A stretch of 64,000 bases of DNA from Sphingomonadales bacterium (GTDB lineage Bacteria > Pseudomonadota > Alphaproteobacteria > Sphingomonadales > Sphingomonadaceae). Positions 32,736-41,796 of this stretch are shown piece by piece; the stretch's first letter is position 1, and the number at the start of each line of letters is the position of its first letter. The stretch lies in the NCBI GenBank assembly GCA_018971065.1, contig JAGWVC010000004.1, positions 1 through 64,000 of the forward strand, written 5' to 3'. The notes beneath the pieces are model-generated. The model made no database searches. It was given only the letters and a program-made list of their open reading frames with translations, and was not told the origin of the DNA. Made by a program: the position numbers and the translations under genes.

Positions 32736-33161
32736 TCACGGCAGCCCATAGTGCGCCAGCGCCTGCTCGGCGCGCAGGGCCAGTACCGGACTGTCGGGCC
32801 ACAGCCGCACATGCGGCACGGCAATGCCCGCGCGCATAGCGGTCTCAGCCGCCTCGATGTAGCGGGGCGCGGCACGATCCAGCGTCAATACCAGCGCCAC
32901 CGGGCCGCCGTCCGATGCCGGGAACGGGATCAGCCCCAGGTTGCGTATTTCCAGCAGTCCGTGCGTGTTGGGATGCGGGCGGGCATGGAGATGGCCGCCG
33001 ATGCGCTCCAGAAGGATCGAATCGTCGCCGATCAGCCGCGCCCCGCGATCGATCAGGGCCAGCGCCAGGCTGGACTTGCCGACGCCGGGCGCGCCCTCGA
33101 TCAGCAGCGCGCGGCTGCCGATGCCGACGGCGGTTGCCTGATGCGCGAAACGGTCGTTCAT
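32736..33161 (-). CDS. hprK: Short HPr kinase/phosphorylase (C-terminal domain only)
   Basis: The 141-residue protein consists only of the catalytic domain of HPr kinase. The P-loop is GAPGVGKSS (residues 23-31) and the metal/catalytic loop reads LIGDDSILLE. Firmicute enzymes have about 310 residues, but the shorter form without the N-terminal domain is normal in alphaproteobacteria. It should phosphorylate the serine of the HPr encoded downstream (S50 there). The gene overlaps the end of chvG by 4 bp, so sensor kinase and HPr kinase are translationally coupled. Confidence 0.93.
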   Translation of the reverse strand: MNDRFAHQATAVGIGSRALLIEGAPGVGKSSLALALIDRGARLIGDDSILLERIGGHLHARPHPNTHGLLEIRNLGLIPFPASDGGPVALVLTLDRAAPRYIEAAETAMRAGIAVPHVRLWPDSPVLALRAEQALAHYGLP

Positions 33162-34744
33162 GGCTGGGGGAATGCGGCCGGAAGGTCGATTACCAGTCGC
33201 GCCCCCCGCCGGCCATCACTGCGGTCCCGCGCGGTCAGCGTGCCGTCATGCGCGGCGACGATGGTGCGGGCAATCGCCAGGCCCAGCCCGGAATGGCTGC
33301 CGAACGCCTCGCTGTCCGGGCGCAGCGAATGGAACCGTTCGAACACGCGTTCACGCGCTTCCACCGGGATACCCGGGCCTTCGTCGCTGATTTCGGCAAC
33401 GATTCGCGTTTCGCTGTGCGTGATGTCCAGCGTCACCCGGCCGCCCGGCGGGGTGAACGACACGGCATTGTCCAGCAGGTTCTCGAACACGCGCTCCAGC
33501 CGCGCCGCATCGCCCATCACCCAGGCCGGGATGGTGCCGTGATGCCGCGCCTCGACCACACAGGGCTGGTTGTCGCCGCGTGTCTCGCGCGCGCCCACCA
33601 GCGCGTCGGCCAGCGCCGCCAGGTCCACCGGCTCGAACGTGGCGCGGCTCAGTTCGGCATCGATCCGGCTGGCATCGGCAATCTCGGTTACCAGCCGGTC
33701 CAGCCGGCGAACATCGTGCGCGGCAATATCGGTCAACTGGCGGCGCAGTTGCGGGTCCTCCACCTTCTCCAGGCTTTCCAGCGCGCTGCGCAACGATGCC
33801 AGCGGGTTCTTGATCTCGTGCGCGACATCGGCGGCAAACCGGTCCACCGCGTCGATACGGTCGCGCAGCGCGGCGGTCATGTCGGAAATCGCCCGCGCCA
33901 GCAGCCCGATCTCGTCGCGCCGGTCGGGCAGGCGCGGCACCACCACGGCACGGTCGCGGCCCAGCCGCACGCGGATCGCGGCACGCACCAACTCGCGCAG
34001 CGGCTGCACGATCGTGCGCGCCAGAAACAGCGACAGCAGGATCGAGATCAGCAGCGCGATGCCGACAATATCGGCCAGCGTCTGCCGCGCATCGCGCACG
34101 CTCTGGGTGATGTCGGGGGTGTTCTGCAACGCCAGCAGGGTCATGCCGTCGCGCCCCAGCGGCGTGGCGGCGCTGATCACCGGGGTGCGGTCGGGCGCCA
34201 CCCGCTGGTGGACGATGGTCAGCCCGCTGGATCGCGACAGGCGCACTTCCGGCCAGGCCTCGGCGGTGTCGGGGACCGGCTCGGCATAGGCAGGCACTTC
34301 GGCGGCGCCCAGCGCGAAGTCCATCGCCCGGTCCAGCAGGCGGGCGGCGCGCGGCAGCAGCGGATCACTGGCGGGATCGCCCAGCGTGAACGACGGCGGC
34401 GCCAGCGCGAAACTGTCGGCAATCACCGCGCCCTTGCGATCATAGACGCGCAGCCGCAACCGCTGCCGCACCCCGATCGCGGCAATTTGCGCGCGCCGGT
34501 CGGACGGGCGCGCGGTGGCCAGCGCATCGGCGGCGATTTCCACCTCGCTGCGCGCGCGCAGGAAACGCTCGCCCAGCAACTGGCGGCGATAGTTGTCCAG
34601 ATAGAACAGGCTGACCGCCAGCAGGCCCAGCGCGATGACGTTGATCAGCAGGATGCGCGCCGTCAGCGAAAACCGGCTGCCCGCCAGCCAGTCACGCAGG
34701 CCTGCGGCGTTCGGCGGACGCGAAACGGAATCGGCATCGGCCAT
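33158..34744 (-). CDS. chvG: Sensor histidine kinase ChvG
   Basis: The 528-residue inner-membrane kinase has TM1 near residues 30-50, a periplasmic domain of about 170 residues, TM2 near 224-243 and a HAMP region. The H-box is AADVAHEIKNPLASL with phospho-acceptor H309. The N-box is RVFENLLDNAVSF and the G-box GSHSGLGLAIART. ChvG/ExoS senses envelope or acid stress in rhizobia, Brucella and Agrobacterium and controls envelope, carbon and pckA genes. It follows chvI after a 6-bp gap and overlaps hprK. The periplasmic inhibitor ExoR is not encoded here. Confidence 0.94.
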   Translation of the reverse strand: MADADSVSRPPNAAGLRDWLAGSRFSLTARILLINVIALGLLAVSLFYLDNYRRQLLGERFLRARSEVEIAADALATARPSDRRAQIAAIGVRQRLRLRVYDRKGAVIADSFALAPPSFTLGDPASDPLLPRAARLLDRAMDFALGAAEVPAYAEPVPDTAEAWPEVRLSRSSGLTIVHQRVAPDRTPVISAATPLGRDGMTLLALQNTPDITQSVRDARQTLADIVGIALLISILLSLFLARTIVQPLRELVRAAIRVRLGRDRAVVVPRLPDRRDEIGLLARAISDMTAALRDRIDAVDRFAADVAHEIKNPLASLRSALESLEKVEDPQLRRQLTDIAAHDVRRLDRLVTEIADASRIDAELSRATFEPVDLAALADALVGARETRGDNQPCVVEARHHGTIPAWVMGDAARLERVFENLLDNAVSFTPPGGRVTLDITHSETRIVAEISDEGPGIPVEARERVFERFHSLRPDSEAFGSHSGLGLAIARTIVAAHDGTLTARDRSDGRRGARLVIDLPAAFPQP

Positions 34745-34750
34745 CCGCGC

Positions 34751-35554
34751 TCAGCTTTCCGCGAACGCGTAACCGGCGCCATAGAGCGTCTCGATCGCGG
34801 CAAACCCCGGGTCCACCGCGCGGAACTTGCGGCGCAGGCGCTTGATGTGGCTGTCGATGGTGCGATCATCGACATAGACGTCGTCGCTGTAGGCGGCGTC
34901 CATCAACTGGTTGCGGTTCTTGATCACGCCGGGCCGCTGCGCCAGCGATTCGAGGATCAGGAATTCGGTGACGGTCAGGCTGACCGCCTTGTCGGCCCAG
35001 GTCACGCGGTGCCGCGCCGGGTCCATGCTCAGCCGCCCGCGCCGCACCGGATCGGCGGCTGGTTCGCCCCCCATTCCTGTCGCTGCGGCCGGCCCGGCCA
35101 GATCGGCGCGGTTCAGTTCCAGCCGCCGCAGGATCGCGCGGATGCGCGCCACCAGCAGGCGCTGGCTGAACGGCTTGGTGATATAGTCGTCCGCCCCCAT
35201 CGCCAGGCCCAGTGCCTCGTCCGGCTCCTCGTCCTTCGAGGTCAGGAAGATCACCGGCAGCGCCGATTTCTCGCGCAGCCGCTGGAGCAGTTGCAGCCCG
35301 TCCAGCCGTGGCATCTTGATGTCGCAGACCGCCAGGTCGGGCGGGTTTTCCAGCAGCGCCTTCAGCGCGGTCTCGCCGTCGGCATAGACGCGGGTGGCGA
35401 AGCCTTCCGCCTGCAGGCCGATCGCCACCGATGTCAGGATATTGCGATCGTCATCGACCAGCGCGATGACATGTGCCGGCACATCCGGGGCCGGCGGCTC
35501 GGCGGCCGGTGAACCGGAGGCAGGCAAGGGTGCCTTGTCGGAGGATTCGCTCAT
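34751..35554 (-). CDS. chvI: OmpR-type response regulator ChvI
   Basis: The 267-residue regulator has a receiver domain with acidic pocket VDDD (residues 33-36), phospho-acceptor D78 in [11 protein letters not shown], and K near [16 protein letters not shown] winged-helix DNA-binding domain follows, ending with [29 protein letters not shown]. The N-terminus is unusually long, with about 27 proline/alanine-rich residues before the receiver domain. The ATG at 35554 is the only reasonable start, and its ribosome binding site is weak. It is divergent from pckA with about 300 bp between start codons. pckA is a known ChvI-linked gene in rhizobia. Confidence 0.94.
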   Translation of the reverse strand: MSESSDKAPLPASGSPAAEPPAPDVPAHVIALVDDDRNILTSVAIGLQAEGFATRVYADGETALKALLENPPDLAVCDIKMPRLDGLQLLQRLREKSALPVIFLTSKDEEPDEALGLAMGADDYITKPFSQRLLVARIRAILRRLELNRADLAGPAAATGMGGEPAADPVRRGRLSMDPARHRVTWADKAVSLTVTEFLILESLAQRPGVIKNRNQLMDAAYSDDVYVDDRTIDSHIKRLRRKFRAVDPGFAAIETLYGAGYAFAES

Positions 35555-35730
35555 GCGCGGGCGCCAGGTTCCCCGGTTGCGTTGGCCTTGCGGGGTAACG
35601 CCTTGCGTCCACGATGGCAATGCGTGCCGACAGGAACGGAATCACCCGGTGGACCGCTGCGCAAGGACGTGTCGCGATGGCGATTTCCGTGATAATGATC
35701 AAACCCGGCCAGCCCCGGCCGACGCCTGAA

Positions 35731-35759
35731 TTGACGATGCCGGATTGCTGCACTATGCG
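35731..35759 (+). promoter_or_regulatory. Sigma70-like promoter of pckA
   Basis: TTGACG (35731-35736) is followed after exactly 17 bp by TATGCG (35754-35759). It lies about 100 bp before the TTG start codon, leaving a leader of roughly 90 nt that contains a hairpin. No ChvI box could be assigned with confidence. Confidence 0.5.
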
Positions 35760-35813
35760 CGGCCTCGACCGTGTTCGCATAGGTATGCGCGCACAGGAAT
35801 GACGGAATTCCCC

Positions 35814-35837
35814 ATTCGCAACCGCAAGGCTGCGAAT
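35814..35837 (+). promoter_or_regulatory. Hairpin in the pckA leader
   Basis: ATTCGCA (35814-35820) pairs with TGCGAAT (35831-35837) across a 10-nt loop. It sits just upstream of the GGAGA ribosome binding site. Its presence argues that this part is untranslated leader and not an N-terminal extension of PckA. Confidence 0.45.
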
Positions 35838-35855
35838 TCACTCACGGAGACGACG

Positions 35856-37457
35856 TTGACCGCTTCGCTTAGCTATCCGCTCGACCGCCAGGGCATTGCC
35901 ACTTCGGCCACTGTTTTCGCCAACCTCGGCACGCCGCTTCTGGTCGAACACGCGCTGCGCAACGGCGAAGGCATGTTGGCTGCGGACGGCCCGCTGGTGG
36001 TTGAAACCGGCAAGCACACCGGCCGCTCGGCGAAGGACAAGTTCATCGTCAGGGACGAGAACACTGCCGACACCGTGTGGTGGGGCAAGACCAACGTCGA
36101 GATGGACCCGAAGCACTTTGCCGCGCTGAAGGCCGATTTCCTGACCGCGCTGGCCGGCAAGGACAAGCTCTACGTGGCCGACCTGTTCGGCGGCTCGCAG
36201 CCCGAACACCGCGTCAACGTCCGCGTCATCAACGAGCGTGCGTGGCACAACCAGTTCATCCGCACCCTGCTGGTGCGCCCCACCGCCGATGAACTGGCCG
36301 GCTTCGTGCCCGAATACACCATCATCGACCTGCCCACCTTCCAGGCCGACCCCGCCCGCCACGGCACCCGCAGCGAAACCGTCGTCGCGGTCAACTTCAC
36401 CGAGAAGCTGATCCTGATCGGCGGCACCGCCTATGCCGGTGAGATGAAGAAGTCGGTGTTCGGCATCCTCAACTACCTGCTGCCCACCAAGGGCGTCATG
36501 CCGATGCACTGCTCGGCCAACATCGGCCCCGACGGCAAGACCGCCGTGTTCTTCGGGCTTTCCGGCACCGGCAAGACCACGCTTTCGGCCGACGCCAGCC
36601 GCACCCTGATCGGCGATGACGAGCATGGCTGGTCGGATACCGCCGTGTTCAACTTCGAAGGCGGCTGCTACGCCAAGATGATCCGCCTTTCGGCCGAGGC
36701 CGAGCCGGAAATCTTCGCCACCACCAAGCGCTTCGGCACCGTGCTCGAAAACGTGGTGATCGATCCCGAAACCCGCCAGCTCGACCTCGACGACAACAGC
36801 CTCGCCGAGAACAGCCGTGGTTCCTACCCGATCGACTTCATCCCCAACGCCTCGGCCGACAACCTGGGGCCGGTGCCGTCGAACATCATCTTCCTCACGG
36901 CGGATGCCTACGGCGTGCTGCCGCCGATCGCGCGCCTGACGCCCGAACAGGCGATGTACCACTTCCTGTCGGGCTACACCGCCCGTGTCGCCGGCACCGA
37001 AATTGGCGTGACCGAGCCGGAAGCCACGTTCAGCACCTGCTTCGGCGCGCCGTTCATGCCGCGCCACCCGTCGGTCTATGGCAACCTGCTGAAGGACCGC
37101 ATCGCCAAGGGCGGCGTGAAGTGCTGGCTGGTCAACACCGGCTGGTCGGGCGGCAAGGCGACGATGCCCGGTATCAAGCGCATGCCGATCAAGGCCACCC
37201 GCGCGCTGCTCAACGCCGCGCTTGACGGCACGCTGAACCACGGCGATTTCCGCGAAGACCCGTACTTCGGCTTCGAAGTGCCGGTCGCGGTCGAAGGTGT
37301 TGACGGCAAGCTGCTCGACCCGCGCGAGGCCTGGGCCGATCCGGTCGATTACGACAAGACCGCGCGCGACCTCGTCGGCAAGTTCATCGCCAATTTCGAG
37401 CAGTTCGCCGAACACGTCGATGAAGGCGTCCGCGCGGCGGCCCCCGTCTCGGCGTAA
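35856..37457 (+). CDS. pckA: ATP-dependent phosphoenolpyruvate carboxykinase
   Basis: The 533-residue cytosolic enzyme converts oxaloacetate and ATP to phosphoenolpyruvate in gluconeogenesis. The P-loop (kinase-1a) is [11 protein letters not shown]. The preceding [10 protein letters not shown] and the metal site LIGDDEHGW (kinase-2) are present. R-S-A-K-D-K-F-I-V near residue 60 binds oxaloacetate. The TTG at 35856 is chosen because GGAGA lies eight bases upstream and the N-terminus [10 protein letters not shown] then matches family length. An ATG 57 bp upstream is possible, but the stretch between holds a leader hairpin. Gluconeogenic flux fits an organism that grows on organic acids and aromatic compounds. 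It is divergent from chvI. Confidence 0.96.
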   Translation: MTASLSYPLDRQGIATSATVFANLGTPLLVEHALRNGEGMLAADGPLVVETGKHTGRSAKDKFIVRDENTADTVWWGKTNVEMDPKHFAALKADFLTALAGKDKLYVADLFGGSQPEHRVNVRVINERAWHNQFIRTLLVRPTADELAGFVPEYTIIDLPTFQADPARHGTRSETVVAVNFTEKLILIGGTAYAGEMKKSVFGILNYLLPTKGVMPMHCSANIGPDGKTAVFFGLSGTGKTTLSADASRTLIGDDEHGWSDTAVFNFEGGCYAKMIRLSAEAEPEIFATTKRFGTVLENVVIDPETRQLDLDDNSLAENSRGSYPIDFIPNASADNLGPVPSNIIFLTADAYGVLPPIARLTPEQAMYHFLSGYTARVAGTEIGVTEPEATFSTCFGAPFMPRHPSVYGNLLKDRIAKGGVKCWLVNTGWSGGKATMPGIKRMPIKATRALLNAALDGTLNHGDFREDPYFGFEVPVAVEGVDGKLLDPREAWADPVDYDKTARDLVGKFIANFEQFAEHVDEGVRAAAPVSA

Positions 37458-37481
37458 ATCCTCCGGTTCCGGTTGGAGAGG

Positions 37482-37521
37482 AATGGCGGCGGCGCGAACA
37501 GCGCTGCCGCCATTTGCTTTT
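37482..37521 (+). terminator. Intrinsic terminator of pckA
   Basis: AATGGCGGC (37482-37490) pairs with GCCGCCATT (37506-37514). The inner GCGC pairs again with the next GCGC after one mismatch. The hairpin is followed by TGCTTTT. It begins 24 bp after the pckA stop codon. Confidence 0.75.
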
Positions 37522-37594
37522 GTATTCGACGGTTAAGCCGTGTTAGGAATAGCATCGGCGGAGCGCGACCGGCTCCGCGACGGAGGGTTTTCGC

Positions 37595-37954
37595 ATGAGC
37601 ATGCTTGATTCGATTCTGGGCCAGGTGGGCGGCAATCTCGATGTGGCGGGAATCGCCTCGAAGTTCGGGATCGATCCCGCGCTGGCGCAGCAGGCGGTGA
37701 CGGCACTTGCCGGCGCGCACGCGCAGCCGGGCGACACGGTGGAAACCGCCGCCGCGCAGACCGGCATCGACAGCGGAATGCTCGGGCAGATCGCCTCGCA
37801 CCTGGGGGGTGAGGGCGGGCTTGGCCAGCTCAGCCAGATGCTGCAGAACAACCCGCAGGCCGCCGGCCTGCTGAACATGCTCGATCGTAACGGCGACGGC
37901 AGCCCGATCGATGACGTGCTGGGCATGGCCAAGGGCCTGTTCGGAAAGAGCTGA
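37595..37954 (+). CDS. DUF937/YidB-like protein with an EF-hand-like loop
   Basis: The 119-residue acidic protein resembles the DUF937 group. It has short amphipathic helices rich in glycine, alanine and glutamine, such as DPALAQQAVTALAGAH and GLGQLSQMLQNNPQAAGLL. Near the C-terminus DRNGDGSPIDDVLGMA matches an EF-hand loop (D-x-N-x-D-G and an acidic residue at position 12), so calcium binding is possible. No signal peptide is seen. The ATG at 37595 is preceded by GGAGGG. A related downstream gene starts 15 bp after it. The function is unknown. Confidence 0.78.
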   Translation: MSMLDSILGQVGGNLDVAGIASKFGIDPALAQQAVTALAGAHAQPGDTVETAAAQTGIDSGMLGQIASHLGGEGGLGQLSQMLQNNPQAAGLLNMLDRNGDGSPIDDVLGMAKGLFGKS

Positions 37955-37969
37955 CCGATCCCGGCCGAC

Positions 37970-38440
37970 GTGCCCGTGGCGGACCTGTTCTCGACGCTGC
38001 GCCGCAGCGGCGGAATTGATGCGCTGGCGCGCCATGCCGGCATCACGCCCACCGACGCGGCGGTGGCAACGCGCGACCTGCTGCCCGAAGTCATCGCGCG
38101 TTTCGGCGCGCACTTCGGGCAGGGGGGCGTTGCCGGGTTGACGGCGCTGCTGGACCGGCTGGGCGACGGCGATCTGGCCTTTGCCCTTCATCGCGGCGGC
38201 GCCATCACCGCCGAACGCCGCCAACGGGTGATCGCGGTGCTGCCCGGAGCCGACCGCGTGGCGGCACTGCTGGCAGAGGTGCGGCGGCGCAGTGTTGTCC
38301 CCGCCGAGATGCTGGCGGCGATCCTGCCGCTGCTGGTCATTCTGGTCGGGGGCTATCTTGCCGCGCGGATCGAAACCGCGCCCGTCAGTGCCGGGCAGGA
38401 ACTGCGGGACATATTCGGCCTGGCCGCCGGGCAGGGCTGA
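37970..38440 (+). CDS. DUF937-related protein with a C-terminal membrane anchor
   Basis: I do not recognise a defined family for this 156-residue protein. It has helical segments similar in style to the upstream DUF937-like protein (GQGGVAGLTALLDRLGDGDL). One strong membrane segment follows near residues 113-130 (EMLAAILPLLVILVGGYLAA) and then a short tail. GTG at 37970 or at 37976 serves as the start. The 15-bp gap and shared style suggest an operon with the upstream gene, perhaps encoding soluble and membrane-bound members of one pair. Confidence 0.65.
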   Translation: MPVADLFSTLRRSGGIDALARHAGITPTDAAVATRDLLPEVIARFGAHFGQGGVAGLTALLDRLGDGDLAFALHRGGAITAERRQRVIAVLPGADRVAALLAEVRRRSVVPAEMLAAILPLLVILVGGYLAARIETAPVSAGQELRDIFGLAAGQG

Positions 38441-38459
38441 CCCCGCCCGGCAAGCCCGG

Positions 38460-39116
38460 TCACTTGATCGGGCAATCCGGCGACAGGCGCATGTCCAGAT
38501 AGTTGTCCACGGCGCGCATCATCTCGTCCAGCTCGTTCTCGAAGAAGTGGTTGGCGCGCGGCACTTCGTCGTGATGAATGGTGATGTGCTTCTGGGTGCG
38601 CAGCTTGTCGACCAGCTTCTGCACCGAATTCGGCGTCACCACCGTGTCCGATGCACCCTGGACGATGATGCCCGAGGCCGGGCACGGTGCCAGGAAGCTG
38701 AAATCGTACATGTTGGCCGGCGGCGCCACCGAGATGAAGCCACGAATTTCAGGCCGGCGCATCAGCAACTGCATCCCGATCAGCGCGCCGAAGCTGTACC
38801 CGGCGATCCAGGTGGCCGATGCTTCCGAATGGATCGACTGCACCCAGTCCAGCGCGGCGGCGGCATCGCTCAGTTCGCCGATGCCGTTGTCGAAGCTGCC
38901 CTGGCTGCGGCCGACGCCGCGAAAGTTGAAGCGCAGCGTGGCGAACCCGCGATTCACGAACGTCTTGTACATCGCCTGCGTGATGCGGTCGTTCATGGTG
39001 CCGCCCGCCTGCGGGTGCGGGTGCAGGATCATGGCAACGGGCGCGCGGGGGCGGGTGCCGGGCTGGAAACGGCCTTCAAGGCGGCCTTCCGGCCCGGGGA
39101 AGATGACGGCGGGCAT
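38460..39116 (-). CDS. Alpha/beta hydrolase (dienelactone-hydrolase/YfhR-like)
   Basis: The 218-residue hydrolase has the phrase ILHPHPQAGGTMNDRI near the N-terminus, typical of a group of conserved bacterial alpha/beta hydrolases, followed by TLRFNFRGVGRSQG. The nucleophile elbow is GYSFGA. An acidic residue in QGASDTVV and a histidine in RANHFFE complete the triad. No signal peptide is present. The substrate is unknown. Many relatives are annotated as palmitoyl thioesterase-like or general esterases. It ends 19 bp from the convergent DUF937-related gene and is divergent from the cysteine desulfurase operon. Confidence 0.85.
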   Translation of the reverse strand: MPAVIFPGPEGRLEGRFQPGTRPRAPVAMILHPHPQAGGTMNDRITQAMYKTFVNRGFATLRFNFRGVGRSQGSFDNGIGELSDAAAALDWVQSIHSEASATWIAGYSFGALIGMQLLMRRPEIRGFISVAPPANMYDFSFLAPCPASGIIVQGASDTVVTPNSVQKLVDKLRTQKHITIHHDEVPRANHFFENELDEMMRAVDNYLDMRLSPDCPIK

Positions 39117-39268
39117 GGGGCGTTCAACTTTCGATGTGTCCCCGCCGGGGCTGGCGTGAGAAGGACGCCGGGGCGGAAAACCCGCCGGGGGCCTGCACGG
39201 GGACTGTGACTTGGAGCGGAGCGCTATATAGAAAGCGCAAGCCCAAAAGCAACGACTGCGAACAACTG

Positions 39269-40309
39269 ATGAATCCTGCTTCGATCTATCTCGACCACGC
39301 CGCCACCTGCCCGGTGCTGCCCGAGGTGGCCGAAGTGGTCGCCGCCGCGCTTGCCGAATGGCGCAATCCGTCCAGCGTCCACGCCGCCGGCCGCCGCGCC
39401 CGCGCCCAACTGGAAGACGCCCGCGCCCGCGTCGCCACCGCGCTCGGCTGGCCGGGCGAAGTCATTTTCACCGGCGGCGCCACCGAGGCGCTGGCCATCG
39501 CCTGGACCCGCAGCCCCGGCACCCGCAAGTTCGCCAGCGCGGTAGAGCACACCGCCGTCCTCCGCTTCGCCGGTGATGCGCAGCTTGCCGTCGATGCCGA
39601 TGGCCTGGTCGATCCCGCCACCATCCCCCCGGCCGATCTCGTCGCGGTCATGCAGGTCAACAACGAAACCGGCGTCGTCCAGCCGCTCGCCGAAATCGGC
39701 GCCCGGGTCCGCTCGCAAGGCGGCTTGCTGCTGGCCGATTGCGCGCAGGGCGTCGGCAAGCTGGCACCGCCCGATGCCGACCTGATTGCGGTCGCCGGCC
39801 ACAAGTTCGGCGCCCCGCCGGGCATCGGCGTGTTGCTGGTGCGCGACATCGCCATGCTCAGCCCCAGCGGCGGGCAGGAGCGCGGCTATCGCCCGGGCAC
39901 CGAAAACCTGCCCTATATCCTCGGCCTCGCCGCCGCGCTGGAAGCCCCGCGCGACTGGGTCGAGGGCGCCGCCCTGCTGCGCGGCTGGTTCGACGGCGAA
40001 ATGATGGCGCTCGGCGCCGAGGTCATCGCCGGCACCGTTGAGCGCGTCCCCACCATCGGCGCCTATCGCCTGCCCGGCGTCGGCGCCGCCGGCCTGCTGA
40101 TCCGTGCCGATGCCGCCGGCGTCGCCATCTCGGCGGGCAGCGCCTGCGCCTCGGGCAGCATCAAACCCAGCCATGTCATGCTGGCGATGGGCGTGGGCGA
40201 GGCCACCGCGCGCGAGGTGTTCCGCGTCTCGATCGGGCGCGATACCACGAAGGCCGATCTCGAAGCGCTGCTTGCCGTCATCCGCCCTGTTGCGGCGAAA
40301 ACCGCGTGA
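39269..40309 (+). CDS. Cysteine desulfurase (NifS/IscS type), first of two
   Basis: This is a 346-residue PLP enzyme that removes sulfur from cysteine. The start IYLDHAATCPVLP, the PLP lysine in AVAGHKFGAPPGIG and the active-site C293 in SAGSACASGSIKPSH are all intact. The phrase VMQVNNETGVVQP is a family signature. Length and loop fit group I enzymes but are slightly short compared with IscS (about 400 residues). The ATG at 39269 has no strong ribosome binding site. It overlaps the start of a second desulfurase gene by 4 bp. The paired genes and the downstream ferredoxin suggest Fe-S or thiolation work. Confidence 0.9.
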   Translation: MNPASIYLDHAATCPVLPEVAEVVAAALAEWRNPSSVHAAGRRARAQLEDARARVATALGWPGEVIFTGGATEALAIAWTRSPGTRKFASAVEHTAVLRFAGDAQLAVDADGLVDPATIPPADLVAVMQVNNETGVVQPLAEIGARVRSQGGLLLADCAQGVGKLAPPDADLIAVAGHKFGAPPGIGVLLVRDIAMLSPSGGQERGYRPGTENLPYILGLAAALEAPRDWVEGAALLRGWFDGEMMALGAEVIAGTVERVPTIGAYRLPGVGAAGLLIRADAAGVAISAGSACASGSIKPSHVMLAMGVGEATAREVFRVSIGRDTTKADLEALLAVIRPVAAKTA

Positions 40310-41385
40310 TATACCTCGACTATCAGGCCACCACCCCGCTCGCGCCCGAAGCGCGCGACGCGATGCTGCCCTGGCTGGGTGGCCCCGAAACGGCGGGATT
40401 CGCGAACCCGCACAGCCCCCACCGCCCCGGCCGCGCCGCCGCCGCCGCCGTCGAACATGCCCGCGAACAGGTCGCCGCGCTGCTTCCCGCGGGCGGCCGC
40501 GTCGTCTTCACCAGTGGCGCCACCGAGGCGATCAATCTTGCCATCGCCGGGCTGCGCCCCGGCAGCATCGCGGTCTCCGCCATCGAACACGCCGCCGTGC
40601 TCGATACCGCCCGCGCGCTCGTCCCCGCTGTGGATGAACTTCCGGTCGATGCCGAAGGCCTGCTCGCACCCGATACCATGATCGCCCCCGGCACCGGCCT
40701 TGTCGCGGTCATGCAGGTCAACAACGAGATCGGCACCATCCAGCCGGTCGATGCCCTTGCGCGCACTGCCCACGCCGCCAGGGCACTGTTCCTGTGCGAT
40801 GCCGTACAGGGTGCTGGGAAAATCGCCCCGCCCGCCGATGCCGATCTCATCGCGATCTCCGCGCACAAGCTCTATGGCCCCAAGGGCATCGGCGCGCTGT
40901 GGATTCGCGATGGCATCACCCTGTCGCCGCTACTTCACGGCGGCGGCCAGGAAGGCGGGTTGCGGTCGGGTACGCTGTCGCCCGCGCTGTGCGCCGGGTT
41001 CGGCGCGGCGGCGGCGCTGGCCCAATCCCGAATGGCGGAAGACCGCAAACACATCGCAGCGCTCTGGCGCCTCGCCCGCGCCGCCATGCCCGGCTGGATA
41101 CTGAACGGCAGCGCCGATCACCGCTGGCACGGCAACCTCAACCTGCGCCGCGACGGCCTCGACGTGGCGCGCCTGATGTCCGACTGTCGCGACATCGCCT
41201 TCTCCGCCGGTTCGGCCTGCGCCAGCGGTTCGGGCCGCCCCAGCCACGTCCTGCGCGCCATCGGCCTCACCGACAGGCAAGCGAAAGGCTCTATCCGCAT
41301 CGGAATTGGGCGCTATACGGAGGCGGGAGAGCTTGCCGGGGCGTTGGCGCGGATCGATACCGCCGCCAGATCGCAAGAGGATTGA
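40306..41385 (+). CDS. Cysteine desulfurase (NifS/IscS type), second of two
   Basis: The 359-residue PLP enzyme is related to the preceding one. It keeps the start IYLDYQATTPLAPEARD, the PLP lysine in AISAHKLYGPKGIGAL and the active-site C305 in SAGSACASGSGRPSH. Its N-terminal phrase DYQATTPL is closer to true IscS. The GTG start overlaps the stop codon of the upstream gene (GTGA). The two proteins differ across most of their length, so this is not a recent duplication. A heterodimer, or different sulfur acceptors, are open possibilities. The ferredoxin gene starts 4 bp downstream. Confidence 0.9.
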   Translation: MIYLDYQATTPLAPEARDAMLPWLGGPETAGFANPHSPHRPGRAAAAAVEHAREQVAALLPAGGRVVFTSGATEAINLAIAGLRPGSIAVSAIEHAAVLDTARALVPAVDELPVDAEGLLAPDTMIAPGTGLVAVMQVNNEIGTIQPVDALARTAHAARALFLCDAVQGAGKIAPPADADLIAISAHKLYGPKGIGALWIRDGITLSPLLHGGGQEGGLRSGTLSPALCAGFGAAAALAQSRMAEDRKHIAALWRLARAAMPGWILNGSADHRWHGNLNLRRDGLDVARLMSDCRDIAFSAGSACASGSGRPSHVLRAIGLTDRQAKGSIRIGIGRYTEAGELAGALARIDTAARSQED

Positions 41386-41389
41386 GCAA

Positions 41390-41722
41390 GTGGTAACGGT
41401 CCGTTTCATCTGTGCCGACGGGGCACGCGTCGAAGCCAGCGCTTCGGCTGGCCAGCGGCTGCTGGAAGTCGGCCAGGCCGCCGGTATGCCGCTGGAAGGC
41501 ACGTGCGAGGGGCAGATGGCCTGCTCCACCTGCCACGTCATCGTCAGCGACACCTGGTTCGACCGGCTCGCCCCCGCCTCGGACGATGAGGAAGACATGC
41601 TGGACCTTGCCGCCGGCGTGTGCCGCACCAGCCGCCTGTCGTGCCAGATCGTGCTCGATGCCGGCCACGACGGGATCGAGGTCCGCATCCCCGGCGAAGC
41701 GCGCGACATGCAGCGCGGCTGA
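41390..41722 (+). CDS. fdx: Adrenodoxin-type [2Fe-2S] ferredoxin
   Basis: This is a 110-residue electron carrier. The cluster ligands are C39, C45 and C48 in GTCEGQMACSTCHV plus C85 in SRLSCQI, the spacing of vertebrate-type ferredoxins. The acidic segment ASDDEEDMLDLA is the usual partner-binding helix. A GTG start at 41390 with AGAGGA upstream gives the normal N-terminus MVTVRFI. Placement right after two cysteine desulfurases agrees with the Isc ferredoxin role. It could also serve the Rieske oxygenase or P450-type enzymes, but none is adjacent. Confidence 0.93.
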   Translation: MVTVRFICADGARVEASASAGQRLLEVGQAAGMPLEGTCEGQMACSTCHVIVSDTWFDRLAPASDDEEDMLDLAAGVCRTSRLSCQIVLDAGHDGIEVRIPGEARDMQRG

Positions 41723-41796
41723 AGCCGTTCATCCCCGGCGCGTTGATTTTTGCCGCTTCCAACCGGGCGGGTGATACCCCATATCCCGCGCCGACG

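Noticed and set aside
31779..35512. Two long plus-strand frames opposite rapZ, hprK, chvG and chvI
   Set aside because: They are shadows of well-identified minus-strand regulators. Composition is typical of antisense frames in GC-rich DNA.
35799..35855. Upstream ATG for pckA (19 extra residues)
   Set aside because: The interval contains a hairpin, and a GGAGA ribosome binding site points to the TTG at 35856. The extra residues have no family match. It is not fully excluded.
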